From Burkholderia sp. Ac-20365 (GTDB taxonomy: Bacteria; Pseudomonadota; Gammaproteobacteria; Burkholderiales; Burkholderiaceae), in NCBI RefSeq assembly GCF_017104715.1, contig NZ_JAAGPI010000001.1, forward strand, positions 124,001-188,000: 64,000 bases of DNA, in the 5' to 3' direction. The notes under the pieces were generated by a model that was given only the letters and a program-made list of their open reading frames with translations, searched no databases and had not been told where the DNA came from. Position 1 is the stretch's first letter. Every line of letters begins with the position of its first letter. Below, in pieces: positions 43,651 to 53,517 of the stretch. A program made the position numbers and the translations under genes.

Positions 43651-46600
43651 ATGGACTTCACCGGGTTTCAGCTGGAGCTGCTCCATGACGACGGTGATCT
43701 ATCGCTGTGCCGCGCCACGCGGCCCGATACGCCTGTCTCGCTGCTTGCGCTGGTTGCCGCACGCCCGGCATCGCAAAGCGTCACACGGCTCGAACGCGAA
43801 TACCAGCTGGCCTCGCTGCTCGATTCGCGCTGGGCCGCGCAGCCGGTCGCGCTCGATCTCGGCAGAGTGCCGCCAATGCTGCTTCTCGACGACGACGGCG
43901 GCAACCCGCTCGCGCGCCTGCTCGGCAGGCCGCTCGAACTTGGACGCTGCCTGCGCATCGCCGCGAATCTGGCACGCGCGCTCGGCCAGATGCATGGCCG
44001 CGGCCTCATACACAAGGACATCAAGCCAGCCAACGTGCTCGTCGATGGCGACGACAGCGTGCGGCTGACTGGCTTCGGTATTGCATCGCAACTGCCGCAC
44101 GAGCATCAGTCGCCCGCGCCGCCGGAGATCATCGCGGGCACGTTTGCGTATATGGCGCCGGAGCAGACGGGCCGCATGAACCGGTCGATCGACGCGCGCA
44201 GCGATCTCTATTCGTTCGGCGTCACGCTCTACGAGATGCTGACGGGCGCGCTTCCCTTCACCGCCGCCGATGCGATGGAGTGGATTCATTGCCATATTGC
44301 GCGCCGGCCGGCGCCGCCCGACGAACGTGTCAGCGGCATTCCGGCGCCTGTCGCGCAGATCGTCCTCAAGCTGCTCGCGAAGACGGCGGAAAACCGTTAT
44401 CAAACAGCGGCGGGCGTCGAAGCCGATCTTCGCTCGTGCGCGGCGCAATGGGACTTGAGCGCGGACATTGCGCCTTTCACGCCCGGCGCACGCGACGCAT
44501 CCGACCGCTTGCTGATTCCCGAAAAGCTGTACGGGCGCGAAGCGCAGATCGCCGGAATCGTGGCGGCGTTCAACGGAATCGTCGCGGGCGGTCCGGCTGG
44601 GCTCGTGCTGATTTCGGGCTATTCGGGTATCGGCAAATCGTCGGTGGTCAATGAACTGCACAAGGTGCTGGTGCCGCCGCGCGGCCTGTTCGCTTCCGGC
44701 AAGTTCGATCAGTACAAGCGCGACATTCCGTATGTGCCGCTCGCGCAGGCGTTCCAGTCGCTAGTGCGCGATCTGCTGAGCAAGAGCGACGCGGAGATCG
44801 AGCCATGGCGGCGCGTCTTGCTGGATGCGCTCGCGCCCAACGGCCAGTTGATCGTCAATCTGATTCCCGAGCTTGCGCTGATCATCGGCGAGCAGCCGGG
44901 CGTTCCCGCGCTGCCGCCGCAAGAGACGCAGAACCGTTTTCAGATCGTGTTTCGGCGGTTTCTCGGCGTGTTCGCGCAGCACGCGCATCCGCTCGCGCTC
45001 TTTATCGACGACCTGCAATGGCTCGATACGGCGACGCTCGATCTGCTCGAACACCTCGTCACGCATCCCGACGTGAAGCATGTGCTGCTGGTGGGCGCGT
45101 ATCGCGACAACGAGGTCGACGACGCGCATCCGCTGGCGCGCACGCTGCGCGCGATCGAACGCGCGGGCGGCAACGTGCACCGCATCGAACTTGCGCCGTT
45201 GATGCCCGCAAGCGTCGCGCAACTCGTCGCCGATGCGCTGCACTGTCCAACCGCGCTGGCGGCTCCGCTCGCGCAACTGGTACACGAGAAGACGGGCGGC
45301 AATCCGTTCTTTGTGATCCAGTTCCTGACCACGCTCGCCGACGAATCGCTGCTCGTGTTCGACCGTGACGTATCGCACTGGACGTGGGACCTTCCGCGCA
45401 TCCGCGCGAAAGGGTTCACTGAAAACGTCGCCGACCTGATGGCGGCCAGGCTGACGCGGTTGCCCGAAGCAACCCGCGAAGCGCTGGGACAGCTTGCGAG
45501 CCTCGGTAACGCCGCTGACTTCGCGACGCTGACGCTCGTGCACGGCGAGCCGGAAGCGTCGATACATGCGCGGCTGTGGCTCGCCGTGCAGGCCGGTCTC
45601 GTGTTTCGTCAGGATGGGGCTTACGCGTTCGCGCACGACCGCGTGCAGGAGGCGGCCTACGCCCTGATTCCGCTGGAGAAGCGTGCCGCGACGCACGCGC
45701 GGATCGGCAGGGCGCTCGCGTTGCGAGCGGCGCCTGAAGCGCTCGAAGAGTCGATCTTCGATATCGTCAATCATCTGAATCGTGGCGTCGCCCTGATCGA
45801 TACGGATGAAGAGCGCGAACGGACAGTCGCGCTGAATCTGATCGCGGGACGGCGCGCGATGCGCTCGACCGCGTATGCGTCGGCGCGCGGCTATCTGGCG
45901 CAAGGTGTGGCGCTGCTGTCGCCCGATGCGTGGACGCAGCGCTACGAAAGCACGTTCGACCTGTATCTTGCCTACTCTGAATGCGAGTATCTTGCCGGTG
46001 ACTACACCGAGGCCGATGCGCTGCTCGACATGCTGCTGGCGCGCGCCCGCTCGAATCTGGACCGCGCGAAAGTGTTCATTCTGCGCATGTCGCTCTATCA
46101 GGTGGCGGGCCGCTTCGCCGAAAGCTTCGATGCCGCGCGGCTTGCGCTGCGCGATTTCGGTGTGTTGCTGCCCGATGACGAGCGCGACCTGGCGCCAGCC
46201 GCCGATGCCGTCTTGCAGCAGATTCCCGAGCGTCTCGCGGGACGTGCGATCGCTGAACTCGTCGATGCGCCCGTCGCTGACGATCCCTCAATCCGCACAG
46301 TCGTCGATCTGCTCGTCGAAGCGATGCCGTGCGCATTCGTCGCGCGGCCTGCGTACTATCCGCTCATCACGCTCACGGCGGTTGTGCTGTCGCTGCAGCA
46401 CGGCAATACCGACAAATCGAGTTTTGCATACGGCAATTACGCGCTGATGCTGGTGTCGAGCCTTGGCGACATTCCGTCTGCCGTGCAGTTTTCCGACATG
46501 TCGCTGCGCCTGAACGAGAAGTTCGACAACCGGCGCTTCTACGGCAAGCTGCTGCATCTGCACGGCAATCACGTCAATTTCTGGCGGCGCCACATCGTGA

Positions 46601-49600
46601 CCGATCTGCCGATACTCGAGCGCGCGAGCGTCGCGTGTCTCGAAGTGGGCGACCTGGTATTCGCCGGCTATCTGGCTTTCACGACGGTCTGGCAGATCAT
46701 CGAGAAAGGCTCGGCGCTCGACGAGATCCAGCCGCTGTCCGAAAAGCACGCCGCGCTTGCACGCCAGAGTCACAACGACGCCATTCTCGAAACGATCCGG
46801 CTCGAACAGCAATTCGTCGCCAGCCTGCGGGGCGTGACGACGGATCCGCTCAAACTCGGTGACACGGTGTTCGATGACGCTGCATCCTTCGATACGATCG
46901 AGAAAGCGAACTTCGGCTGCGGCATCGTCTTCTATCACGTGATGAAGCTGATTCTGGCGTACTTCGACGGGCGTTTTGCCGACGCGTCGAACGCCGCGCG
47001 CGAGGCCGCAACGATGCTGGCCGCCGCGATGGCGTTGCCCATCGAGCCGACCTTCCACTTCTTCGACGCGCTGACGCTCGCGGCGCGCTATCCCGCCGCG
47101 ACAAACGACGAGCAGCACGCGTGGCGCAGCCTGCTCGCGGAAAAGCTCACGAAGTTCGAGACGTGGAGCACACATTGCCCCGAGAACTTCCGTCACCGGC
47201 ATGCGCTGCTCGCGGCGGAAGTGGCGCGCATCGAAGGCCGCGACGCCGATGCAATGCGTTTCTACGAGCAAGCGATACGCGCGGCGCGCGAGCACGGCTT
47301 CATCCAGTATCAGGCGCTCGCGTACGAACTCGCTGCGCAGTTTCATGCGGCGCGCGGCCTCGAAACGGTCGCCGACACGTATCTGTTCAATGCGCGTTCC
47401 TGTTACGAACGCTGGGGCGCGAAAGGCAAAGCCCGTCAACTGGCACGAACGTACGCGCAGTTGCGCCACGATTCGACGAGCCTCGAAGGCACGATTGCGA
47501 CGTCGAACGAACAGCTCGATCTGGCGACCGTGGTCAACGTGTCGCGCGCCATCTTCAGCGGCATCGATCTGAACGAGCTGATTCACACGCTGATGGTGCT
47601 GGCGCTCGAACACGCGGGCGCGAATCGCGGCCTGCTGATTTTCCGTCGCGGCGACGAATTGCGCATTGAAGCGGAAGCGTCGACCGTGCACGACGGTGTG
47701 GATGTGCGTATGCCGAAAATTCGCGCGACGGCCGATTCGCTGCCCGAGTCGGTGCTGCGCTATGTGATTCGCACTGGGGATAGCGTGCTGCTCGACGATG
47801 CGTCCGCGCGCAGCCCGTTTTCAGCCGATGAGTACGTTCGCCGTCACGACTGCCGGTCCATCTTGTGCCTGCCGCTCGTCAAGCAGACGCGGCTGATCGG
47901 CGTGCTTTATCTCGAGAACAACCTGACTTCGGACGCGTTCACGCCAGCCCGTACCGCCATGCTGCGGCTGCTGGCCTCGCAGGCCGCGCTGTCGCTCGAA
48001 ACGGCGCGTCTCTATGCCGATCTGCAGGACGCGGAAGCGCTGCTCGCCGACGCACAGCAATTGAGCCAAACAGGCAGCTTCGACTGGCAGGTATCGGGCG
48101 GCGAGCTGATCTGGTCGAAAGAGAGCTTCCGCATTTTCGGCTACCCGCATGGCGCTGCGCCGACCATCGAGATGATGTTCAGCCGCGTGCATCCCGACGA
48201 CGTCACGTTCGTGCGTCTCGCGTTCGACCGCGCGACGCGCGACCGGCAACCGTTCGATATCGAACACCGGCTGCAGATGCCCGACGGATCGATCCGGCAT
48301 CTGCAGATCGTCGCGCATGTCGTGGTCGATTCACAAAGCCGCTTGCGCGTGCTTGGCGCGCTCAAGGACATCACCGTGCGCAAGCAGGCGCATGACGCGC
48401 TGGAGCGCAGCGAGCACCGCTACCGCAGCCTCTTCTTCGACATGCCCGTCGGCCTGTGGCAGATCGAAGCGCAGCCGTTGATCGCGCTGCTGACGGACTT
48501 GCGGGCACAAGGCGTCGAGGATCTGTCGGCCTATATCGACGCGCATCCCGGCTGGCTCGACCGGGCGATGGAAATGCTGATCGTCGAAGAGGTCAACCAC
48601 CACGCGGCGCAGATGTTCGGCGCGAAAGACCGCAGCGCGCTGCTCGGTCCGCTGCCTTGGGTCTGGCGGGAAAGCCCCGGCACATTCCGGCGGGCGCTCG
48701 AAAGCCGTTATAGCGGCGAGGCGATCTTTCAGGAAACCACGAAACTGCCCACGCTGGACGGGCGGATTATCGACGTTCTCTTTACGGTCGCGCGGCCGAA
48801 CTCCGCCGAAGATCTGGGCATTGCGCTCATCAGCCTCGTCGATCTGACCGAGCGGGTGCGCGCGCAGGACATGCTGCAACGGCTTCAGGCCGACTTCGCG
48901 CACGCCGCGCGCATTTCGATGCTGGGCGAACTGACGGCTTCCGTCGCGCATGAACTGAACCAGCCGCTATCCGCCATTGCGATGAATAGTTCGATCGGCA
49001 ACCGCTGGCTCGATCGGCCCGTGCCCGATGTCGCCGAGGCCCGTCACATCAACGTGCGGATTGCGGCCGACGCGCGGCGCGCAGTGGATATCGTCGATCG
49101 CATCCGCGGCATGGCGCTGCGGCGCACGCCGAAGCGCGCCGTCGCGCAACTCGACGAGCTAACCGACGAAGCCCTCATATTTCTGACGCACGAACTCCAG
49201 TCGCGTGGGGTCATCGTATTGCGGCAACGCGCGGCCGTCGCGCCGATGGTGCTCGCCGATCGCATCCAGTTGCAGCAGGTGATCGTCAATCTGCTGGTCA
49301 ACGCGATGCAGGCGATGGAGCAGGCGGGCAGCCCCGAACGCAAGATCACGATCCGCACCGAGACTTGCGCAGACGGCACGGTGTTGTGCGCGACCGAAGA
49401 CAGCGGACCGGGCATTCCGCCGGAGGCGCTCAACCGGCTGTTCCAGAGCTTTTACACGACCAAGGAAAACGGCATGGGCATGGGACTTCCCATTTGCCGC
49501 TCGATCATCGAAGCGCACGGCGGACGCATCGCCGCCGATAACAATTCGGTGCACGGCGGCGCGCGTTTTCATTTCAGACTGCCGTCTGCCGCCGACGGCA

Positions 49601-49605
49601 GTTGA
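43651..49605 (+). CDS. Giant kinase/AAA-ATPase/GAF/PAS sensor histidine kinase
   Basis: This protein has 1984 residues. An N-terminal Ser/Thr-kinase-like lobe (1-270) has HKDIKPANVL (H121), but its DFG reads GFG (141-143) and no VAIK Lys is visible, so it is probably non-catalytic. Next come an AAA_16 module with Walker A GYSGIGKSS, a long TPR-like region, a GAF domain (about 1310-1440), a PAS domain (about 1475-1585) and PAS-like sequence. A C-terminal histidine kinase carries H1767 in VAHELNQPL and intact N and G boxes (VIVNLLVNAM, GPGIPPEALN). It is cytosolic with no membrane segment. A FixJ-type regulator follows about 1.4 kb downstream beyond a LysR gene and is a likely partner. Confidence 0.93.
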   Translation: MDFTGFQLELLHDDGDLSLCRATRPDTPVSLLALVAARPASQSVTRLEREYQLASLLDSRWAAQPVALDLGRVPPMLLLDDDGGNPLARLLGRPLELGRCLRIAANLARALGQMHGRGLIHKDIKPANVLVDGDDSVRLTGFGIASQLPHEHQSPAPPEIIAGTFAYMAPEQTGRMNRSIDARSDLYSFGVTLYEMLTGALPFTAADAMEWIHCHIARRPAPPDERVSGIPAPVAQIVLKLLAKTAENRYQTAAGVEADLRSCAAQWDLSADIAPFTPGARDASDRLLIPEKLYGREAQIAGIVAAFNGIVAGGPAGLVLISGYSGIGKSSVVNELHKVLVPPRGLFASGKFDQYKRDIPYVPLAQAFQSLVRDLLSKSDAEIEPWRRVLLDALAPNGQLIVNLIPELALIIGEQPGVPALPPQETQNRFQIVFRRFLGVFAQHAHPLALFIDDLQWLDTATLDLLEHLVTHPDVKHVLLVGAYRDNEVDDAHPLARTLRAIERAGGNVHRIELAPLMPASVAQLVADALHCPTALAAPLAQLVHEKTGGNPFFVIQFLTTLADESLLVFDRDVSHWTWDLPRIRAKGFTENVADLMAARLTRLPEATREALGQLASLGNAADFATLTLVHGEPEASIHARLWLAVQAGLVFRQDGAYAFAHDRVQEAAYALIPLEKRAATHARIGRALALRAAPEALEESIFDIVNHLNRGVALIDTDEERERTVALNLIAGRRAMRSTAYASARGYLAQGVALLSPDAWTQRYESTFDLYLAYSECEYLAGDYTEADALLDMLLARARSNLDRAKVFILRMSLYQVAGRFAESFDAARLALRDFGVLLPDDERDLAPAADAVLQQIPERLAGRAIAELVDAPVADDPSIRTVVDLLVEAMPCAFVARPAYYPLITLTAVVLSLQHGNTDKSSFAYGNYALMLVSSLGDIPSAVQFSDMSLRLNEKFDNRRFYGKLLHLHGNHVNFWRRHIVTDLPILERASVACLEVGDLVFAGYLAFTTVWQIIEKGSALDEIQPLSEKHAALARQSHNDAILETIRLEQQFVASLRGVTTDPLKLGDTVFDDAASFDTIEKANFGCGIVFYHVMKLILAYFDGRFADASNAAREAATMLAAAMALPIEPTFHFFDALTLAARYPAATNDEQHAWRSLLAEKLTKFETWSTHCPENFRHRHALLAAEVARIEGRDADAMRFYEQAIRAAREHGFIQYQALAYELAAQFHAARGLETVADTYLFNARSCYERWGAKGKARQLARTYAQLRHDSTSLEGTIATSNEQLDLATVVNVSRAIFSGIDLNELIHTLMVLALEHAGANRGLLIFRRGDELRIEAEASTVHDGVDVRMPKIRATADSLPESVLRYVIRTGDSVLLDDASARSPFSADEYVRRHDCRSILCLPLVKQTRLIGVLYLENNLTSDAFTPARTAMLRLLASQAALSLETARLYADLQDAEALLADAQQLSQTGSFDWQVSGGELIWSKESFRIFGYPHGAAPTIEMMFSRVHPDDVTFVRLAFDRATRDRQPFDIEHRLQMPDGSIRHLQIVAHVVVDSQSRLRVLGALKDITVRKQAHDALERSEHRYRSLFFDMPVGLWQIEAQPLIALLTDLRAQGVEDLSAYIDAHPGWLDRAMEMLIVEEVNHHAAQMFGAKDRSALLGPLPWVWRESPGTFRRALESRYSGEAIFQETTKLPTLDGRIIDVLFTVARPNSAEDLGIALISLVDLTERVRAQDMLQRLQADFAHAARISMLGELTASVAHELNQPLSAIAMNSSIGNRWLDRPVPDVAEARHINVRIAADARRAVDIVDRIRGMALRRTPKRAVAQLDELTDEALIFLTHELQSRGVIVLRQRAAVAPMVLADRIQLQQVIVNLLVNAMQAMEQAGSPERKITIRTETCADGTVLCATEDSGPGIPPEALNRLFQSFYTTKENGMGMGLPICRSIIEAHGGRIAADNNSVHGGARFHFRLPSAADGS

Positions 49606-49809
49606 TGTCCCACGCACGGATCGTGTTTTCGCGGCACATACGATGGTATGACGCCGTCATGCGATGGTGGGACGAATGCCAAGCAATAGTAGGCTGGTGC
49701 GCGCGTTGTCCGCCCGATACGCTAGTTCTGTTGGATCAGCGAAGTGATCGAACGGAAACATATCGACGCGAGCTATTCGGCTCGATGGCGATTCATCGGG
49801 GTGCACATC

Positions 49810-50685
49810 ATGGACGTGGCGGATCTGAAAGTATTCGACGCCGTTGCTCGCCTCGGAAGCATGAGCCGCGCAGCGCTGGAGTTGCATACGGTGCAGTCTA
49901 ACGTCACGGGACGAATCCGGTCCCTTGAGGGCGAGGTAGGTGTCGCGCTGTTCGAGCGGCATGTGCGCGGCGTGAAGATGACGCCCGCCGGGCAGCGCAT
50001 GCTGCCCTACGCGGCGCGCGCCGCAAGGCTGGTCGCCGATGCGCGGCTTGCTGCACTCGATGACGGCCCGCCGTGCGGCACGCTCGCCATCGGCGCGCTG
50101 TGGACGACAGGCGCGCTGCAACTGAGCCATGCGCTGAGCCGCTTTGCGAGCCTTTATCCGCAAGTCGGCCTGTCGCTGACGACGGGCACGAGCGACGGGC
50201 TGACGACGGCTGTCGCCGACTGCCGTCTAGATGGCGCATTCGTGGCCGGGCCGCAGGAAGATCCCGGCCTCGACGTCGAAGCGGTATTCAGCGAAGAACT
50301 CGTGCTCGTCACGCCCGCCGCGATGCAATCGCTGAACGAAGTGAGCGCCGTCGAAAACCTGAAGACGATTGTGTTCAGCCAGGGCTGTTCGTATCGCGAG
50401 CGCCTTGACTTGCTGCTCGCCGAAATGGGCGTGCTGTCGGTTGCCGCGCTGGCATTCGGTTCGATTGAAGCGATTCTTTCGTGCGTAGCGGCCGGCATCG
50501 GTATTACGCTGCTGCCGCGTGCGATTGTCTCGGATGCAGCGCAGAAGAATCGCGTCGCGGTGCACGCACTCGATTCCAATACGGCGCGAATGGAAACGCT
50601 ATTTGTCCGGCGGCGCGATGCGTATCTGTCCAACGCCATGCGCGCGTTTCTCGATGTTGCGAGATCGGAGGCCGCACCCGTCTGA
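49810..50685 (+). CDS. LysR-family transcriptional regulator
   Basis: This protein has 291 residues from ATG 49810. The winged HTH (DLKVFDAVARLGSMSRAALEL, TVQSNVTGRIRSLEGEV) and the LysR ligand-binding domain are complete. It resembles the PtxR/MexT-like subgroup by its VQSNVTGRI helix. It follows the large sensor kinase and precedes the FixJ-type regulator. No divergent target is adjacent, so its regulon is unclear. Confidence 0.92.
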   Translation: MDVADLKVFDAVARLGSMSRAALELHTVQSNVTGRIRSLEGEVGVALFERHVRGVKMTPAGQRMLPYAARAARLVADARLAALDDGPPCGTLAIGALWTTGALQLSHALSRFASLYPQVGLSLTTGTSDGLTTAVADCRLDGAFVAGPQEDPGLDVEAVFSEELVLVTPAAMQSLNEVSAVENLKTIVFSQGCSYRERLDLLLAEMGVLSVAALAFGSIEAILSCVAAGIGITLLPRAIVSDAAQKNRVAVHALDSNTARMETLFVRRRDAYLSNAMRAFLDVARSEAAPV

Positions 50686-50987
50686 TTTCGTGAAGGCCGA
50701 TGAAGTCACCCAACTGCTATGCGTATTCTTCGGCGTAGAAAACAAATAAAGCGAATATTGGTTTTTCGATGCGCGCACTTTGCCACAATCGCAGCGCGTA
50801 ATGCGATAGCTTCAGATCGAAGCTAGCTAGACGTCTGTTCCGCTTCAACACTTCATGTAGTAATCCCTACGCGACTTTGCTTTGCGCTCGTCGCCGTTTG
50901 GGACAACAATGGAGTGTCTTGCCGAATCTGCATCAGCCAATCCACGGTTTGCGAAAGGGATCTCTCACTCATTCATAAGGAGGCGAA
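50686..50987. other. Intergenic region ahead of the FixJ-type gene
   Basis: No gene was found in these 302 bases. AT-rich runs near 50740-50770 and a strong AAGGAGG ribosome site at 50979-50985 are the notable parts; the region presumably holds the promoter of the two-component regulator. Confidence 0.5.
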
Positions 50988-51689
50988 ATGGTCTCAGGAC
51001 CGAGTTCGACTTCGATCACAAGAAATAATGGAGAAATCAAGCCGCACGGCGCACTGTCCGGTGTGTCTTCCGTCGTTTATGTCATCGACGACGATGAATC
51101 GATCAGGTTTGTTTTGAATGGCCTTGTGCGCTCGGTCGGTCTGCATGTAGAGACGTTCGAGTCGCCGAAGGATTTCCTCGCTTTTCCAAAGTACGACGTG
51201 CCCAGTTGCCTGATTCTCGATGTCAGGCTGCGTGGCGAAAGCGGCCTTGCGTTTCAGCAGGAGGCGCAGCGTTGCGGCGTACGCATGCCGATCCTGTTCA
51301 TCACCGCACATGGTGACATCGAGATGACAGTCAAGGCGATGAAGGCAGGCGCGCTGGACTTCTTCGCCAAACCGTTTCGCGATCAGGACATGCTCGATGC
51401 AATCGCGCACGCGCTCAAGCGCGATGCCGAGCGTCGCGAATCGGAACACGCGCTGGCGACGCTGCGCGATTCGTATGAATCGCTGACGCAACGCGAGCGT
51501 GAAGTGATGAAGTTCGTGGTGGCGGGAATGCTGAACAAGCAGATTGCCTACGAACTGAACCTGAGCGAAATCACGGTGAAGATTCATCGCGGTCAGGTAA
51601 TGAAGAAAATGGGTTCCCGCTCGCTGCCCGACCTCGTTCGAAAAGCCGAGGCGCTTGGAATCGATCAGAAGCAAACGGGTTCGAACTGA
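50988..51689 (+). CDS. FixJ/LuxR-type two-component response regulator
   Basis: This protein has 233 residues and a strong AAGGAGG 3 bases ahead of the ATG. An N-terminal receiver (VVYVIDDDESIR acidic cluster, LILDVRLRGESG with the phospho-Asp, FITAHGD switch, FAKPF Lys) is followed by a coiled linker and a LuxR HTH (LTQREREVMKFVVAGMLNKQIAYELNLSEITVKIHRGQV). All receiver key residues are intact. The N-terminal extension of about 27 residues is unusual. Its kinase partner is probably the 1984-residue histidine kinase upstream; it could also serve other stress responses. Confidence 0.95.
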   Translation: MVSGPSSTSITRNNGEIKPHGALSGVSSVVYVIDDDESIRFVLNGLVRSVGLHVETFESPKDFLAFPKYDVPSCLILDVRLRGESGLAFQQEAQRCGVRMPILFITAHGDIEMTVKAMKAGALDFFAKPFRDQDMLDAIAHALKRDAERRESEHALATLRDSYESLTQREREVMKFVVAGMLNKQIAYELNLSEITVKIHRGQVMKKMGSRSLPDLVRKAEALGIDQKQTGSN

Positions 51690-51695
51690 TTCGCG

Positions 51696-51721
51696 GCGGG
51701 CGCGTCATGCTTCGCGCCCGC
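51696..51721 (+). terminator. GC-rich hairpin after the FixJ-type gene
   Basis: Arms GCGGGCGCG and CGCGCCCGC (9 pairs) flank an 8-base loop, 6 bases after the stop. No T-run follows, so it may act as a weak or Rho-assisted terminator. Confidence 0.5.
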
Positions 51722-51887
51722 TCATTCGGGCTGATTTGCTCGTTGTATCCGCACTTATTTCCATCTGTTCAAAAGACAGTTTCGCCTCTTTCGTCAAATA
51801 CCGATCTACAAATGCCGTAAACGGAGCAATCAGTTTGTACTCCGTTGAAACTACGCCTGACCGGCATTTGAAGAGGTTTGAAAAAGC

Positions 51888-53438
51888 ATGAGACTGTCGT
51901 TTGCTCAAAAGTTGTGGCTCCCGTTGATTCTGAGCCTGGTGTGCGTGGTGGGCCTGTCGGTATCGGACGCCCTGCGCATCCGGAATATCAGCGTTCAGGA
52001 GCGAAAAGAAGATCTGGTTCATGCGACCGAGCTTGCGCTCGCGGTCGTGAAGACGTTCGCCGATCAGGCGGCAGCGGGCACGATCACCGTCGACGACGCC
52101 AGAAAGAAGGCGATGGAAACGGTGCGGAAGATGCGCTACGGCGCCGACGGCACGGGCTATTTCACCGTGCTCGACTCCAATGTGACGATGCTCGTGCAAC
52201 CCACACGGCCTGAACTCGAAGGCAAATATGCCGGCGATCTGAAGGACGCGAACGGGATTCGCGTCGCGAAAGTCAGTGTCGATATCGTCAAGCAGAATGG
52301 CAATGGCTTCGTGAGCTACTCGTTCACGAAACCGGGCACGAGCGATCTTGTGCCGAAGATCGTCTATTGCGACGGTTATCGGCCGTGGGATTGGGTCGTG
52401 CAGACCGGCCTCTATACCGATGACATCGATGCCGCCTTTCATCAGACGCTGCTGCGCAGCCTTGGCGTGCTCGTGTTGATCGCGGCGCTTCTCGGCGGCG
52501 CAGTCGTCATGCTGAACCGCGGCATTCTGCGTCTGCTCGGCGGCGAACCTGCACGCGCGGCAGAAATCGCGAGTCGTATTGCAAGCAATGATCTGACCGT
52601 TGTCGTCGAGACCGCGCCGCGCGATCAGAGCAGCCTGCTGTATTCGATGCGACGCATGCAGGAGCAGTTGACGGACGCACTCGGCACCATCCGCGCTTCC
52701 AGCGATTCGATTGCAACCGCCACGAGCGAGATCGCCTCGGGCAATCAGGAATTGTCGCAACGTACCGAAGAGCAGGCGGCTTCGCTCGAAGAAACGGCTG
52801 CGAGCATGGAACAGCTGACGTCGACGGTCAATCAGAACGCCGACAACGCGCGTCAGGCGAGCCAGATCGCCGTGCAGGCGACGCAGGTTGCGCAACGCGG
52901 CAGCGGTGTCGTGTCGAAGGTGATCGAGACGATGGACGGCATCAACGCCAGTTCCAGTGAGATCGCCAATATCGTCGGCATTATCGAAGGCATTGCTTTT
53001 CAGACCAATATTCTCGCGCTCAATGCAGCCGTCGAAGCGGCGCGCGCAGGCGAACAGGGGCGCGGCTTCGCCGTGGTTGCGGGCGAAGTGCGCTCGCTCG
53101 CGCAACGCTCGTCGTCGGCTTCGAAGGAAGTGAAGACGCTGATTGAAGATTCGGCGCAACGCGTGAAGGCCGGCATGGATTTCGTCAACGTGGCCGGCTC
53201 GACGATGAGCGAGATCGTGCAATCCGTGCAGCGCGTGACGGACATCATGAGCGAGATTGCAGCGGCATCGGTTGAGCAGAGCAAAGGTATCGGGCAGGTG
53301 AACGAAGCAGTGGGGCAAATGGATTCGGTGACGCAGCAGAATGCCGCGCTCGTCGAACAGGTCGCGGCGGCTGCGAGTGCGCTCGAATCGCAGGCGGGTG
53401 AACTCAAGACCACAGTTGGCGTATTCAGGCTTGCGTAG
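51888..53438 (+). CDS. Methyl-accepting chemotaxis protein with single Cache sensor
   Basis: This protein has 516 residues. A transmembrane helix (about 8-26) leads to a single-Cache (sCache_2) periplasmic domain, with YGADGTGYFTVLD and RPWDWVVQTGLYTDDID as its conserved parts. A second helix (about 190-212), a HAMP-like segment and the MCP signalling domain with [24 protein letters not shown] follow. sCache_2 receptors usually bind small organic acids. It lies alone between the FixJ-type gene and a secreted protein gene and ends with an excellent terminator. The second receptor in the window (36920) has an unrelated sensor domain. Confidence 0.93.
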   Translation: MRLSFAQKLWLPLILSLVCVVGLSVSDALRIRNISVQERKEDLVHATELALAVVKTFADQAAAGTITVDDARKKAMETVRKMRYGADGTGYFTVLDSNVTMLVQPTRPELEGKYAGDLKDANGIRVAKVSVDIVKQNGNGFVSYSFTKPGTSDLVPKIVYCDGYRPWDWVVQTGLYTDDIDAAFHQTLLRSLGVLVLIAALLGGAVVMLNRGILRLLGGEPARAAEIASRIASNDLTVVVETAPRDQSSLLYSMRRMQEQLTDALGTIRASSDSIATATSEIASGNQELSQRTEEQAASLEETAASMEQLTSTVNQNADNARQASQIAVQATQVAQRGSGVVSKVIETMDGINASSSEIANIVGIIEGIAFQTNILALNAAVEAARAGEQGRGFAVVAGEVRSLAQRSSSASKEVKTLIEDSAQRVKAGMDFVNVAGSTMSEIVQSVQRVTDIMSEIAAASVEQSKGIGQVNEAVGQMDSVTQQNAALVEQVAAAASALESQAGELKTTVGVFRLA

Positions 53439-53450
53439 TGTGTGTAATGG

Positions 53451-53480
53451 AAAGCGGCTACGGCCGCTTTCGTCGTTTTA
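53451..53480 (+). terminator. Intrinsic terminator of the Cache chemoreceptor gene
   Basis: GAAAGCGGC and GCCGCTTTC (9 pairs) enclose the tetraloop TACG. The sequence GTCGTTTT follows. It lies 12 bases after the stop. Confidence 0.9.
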
Positions 53481-53517
53481 ACGCGCGTTGTTTGTATCAC
53501 TCATGCTGGAGGATCGT

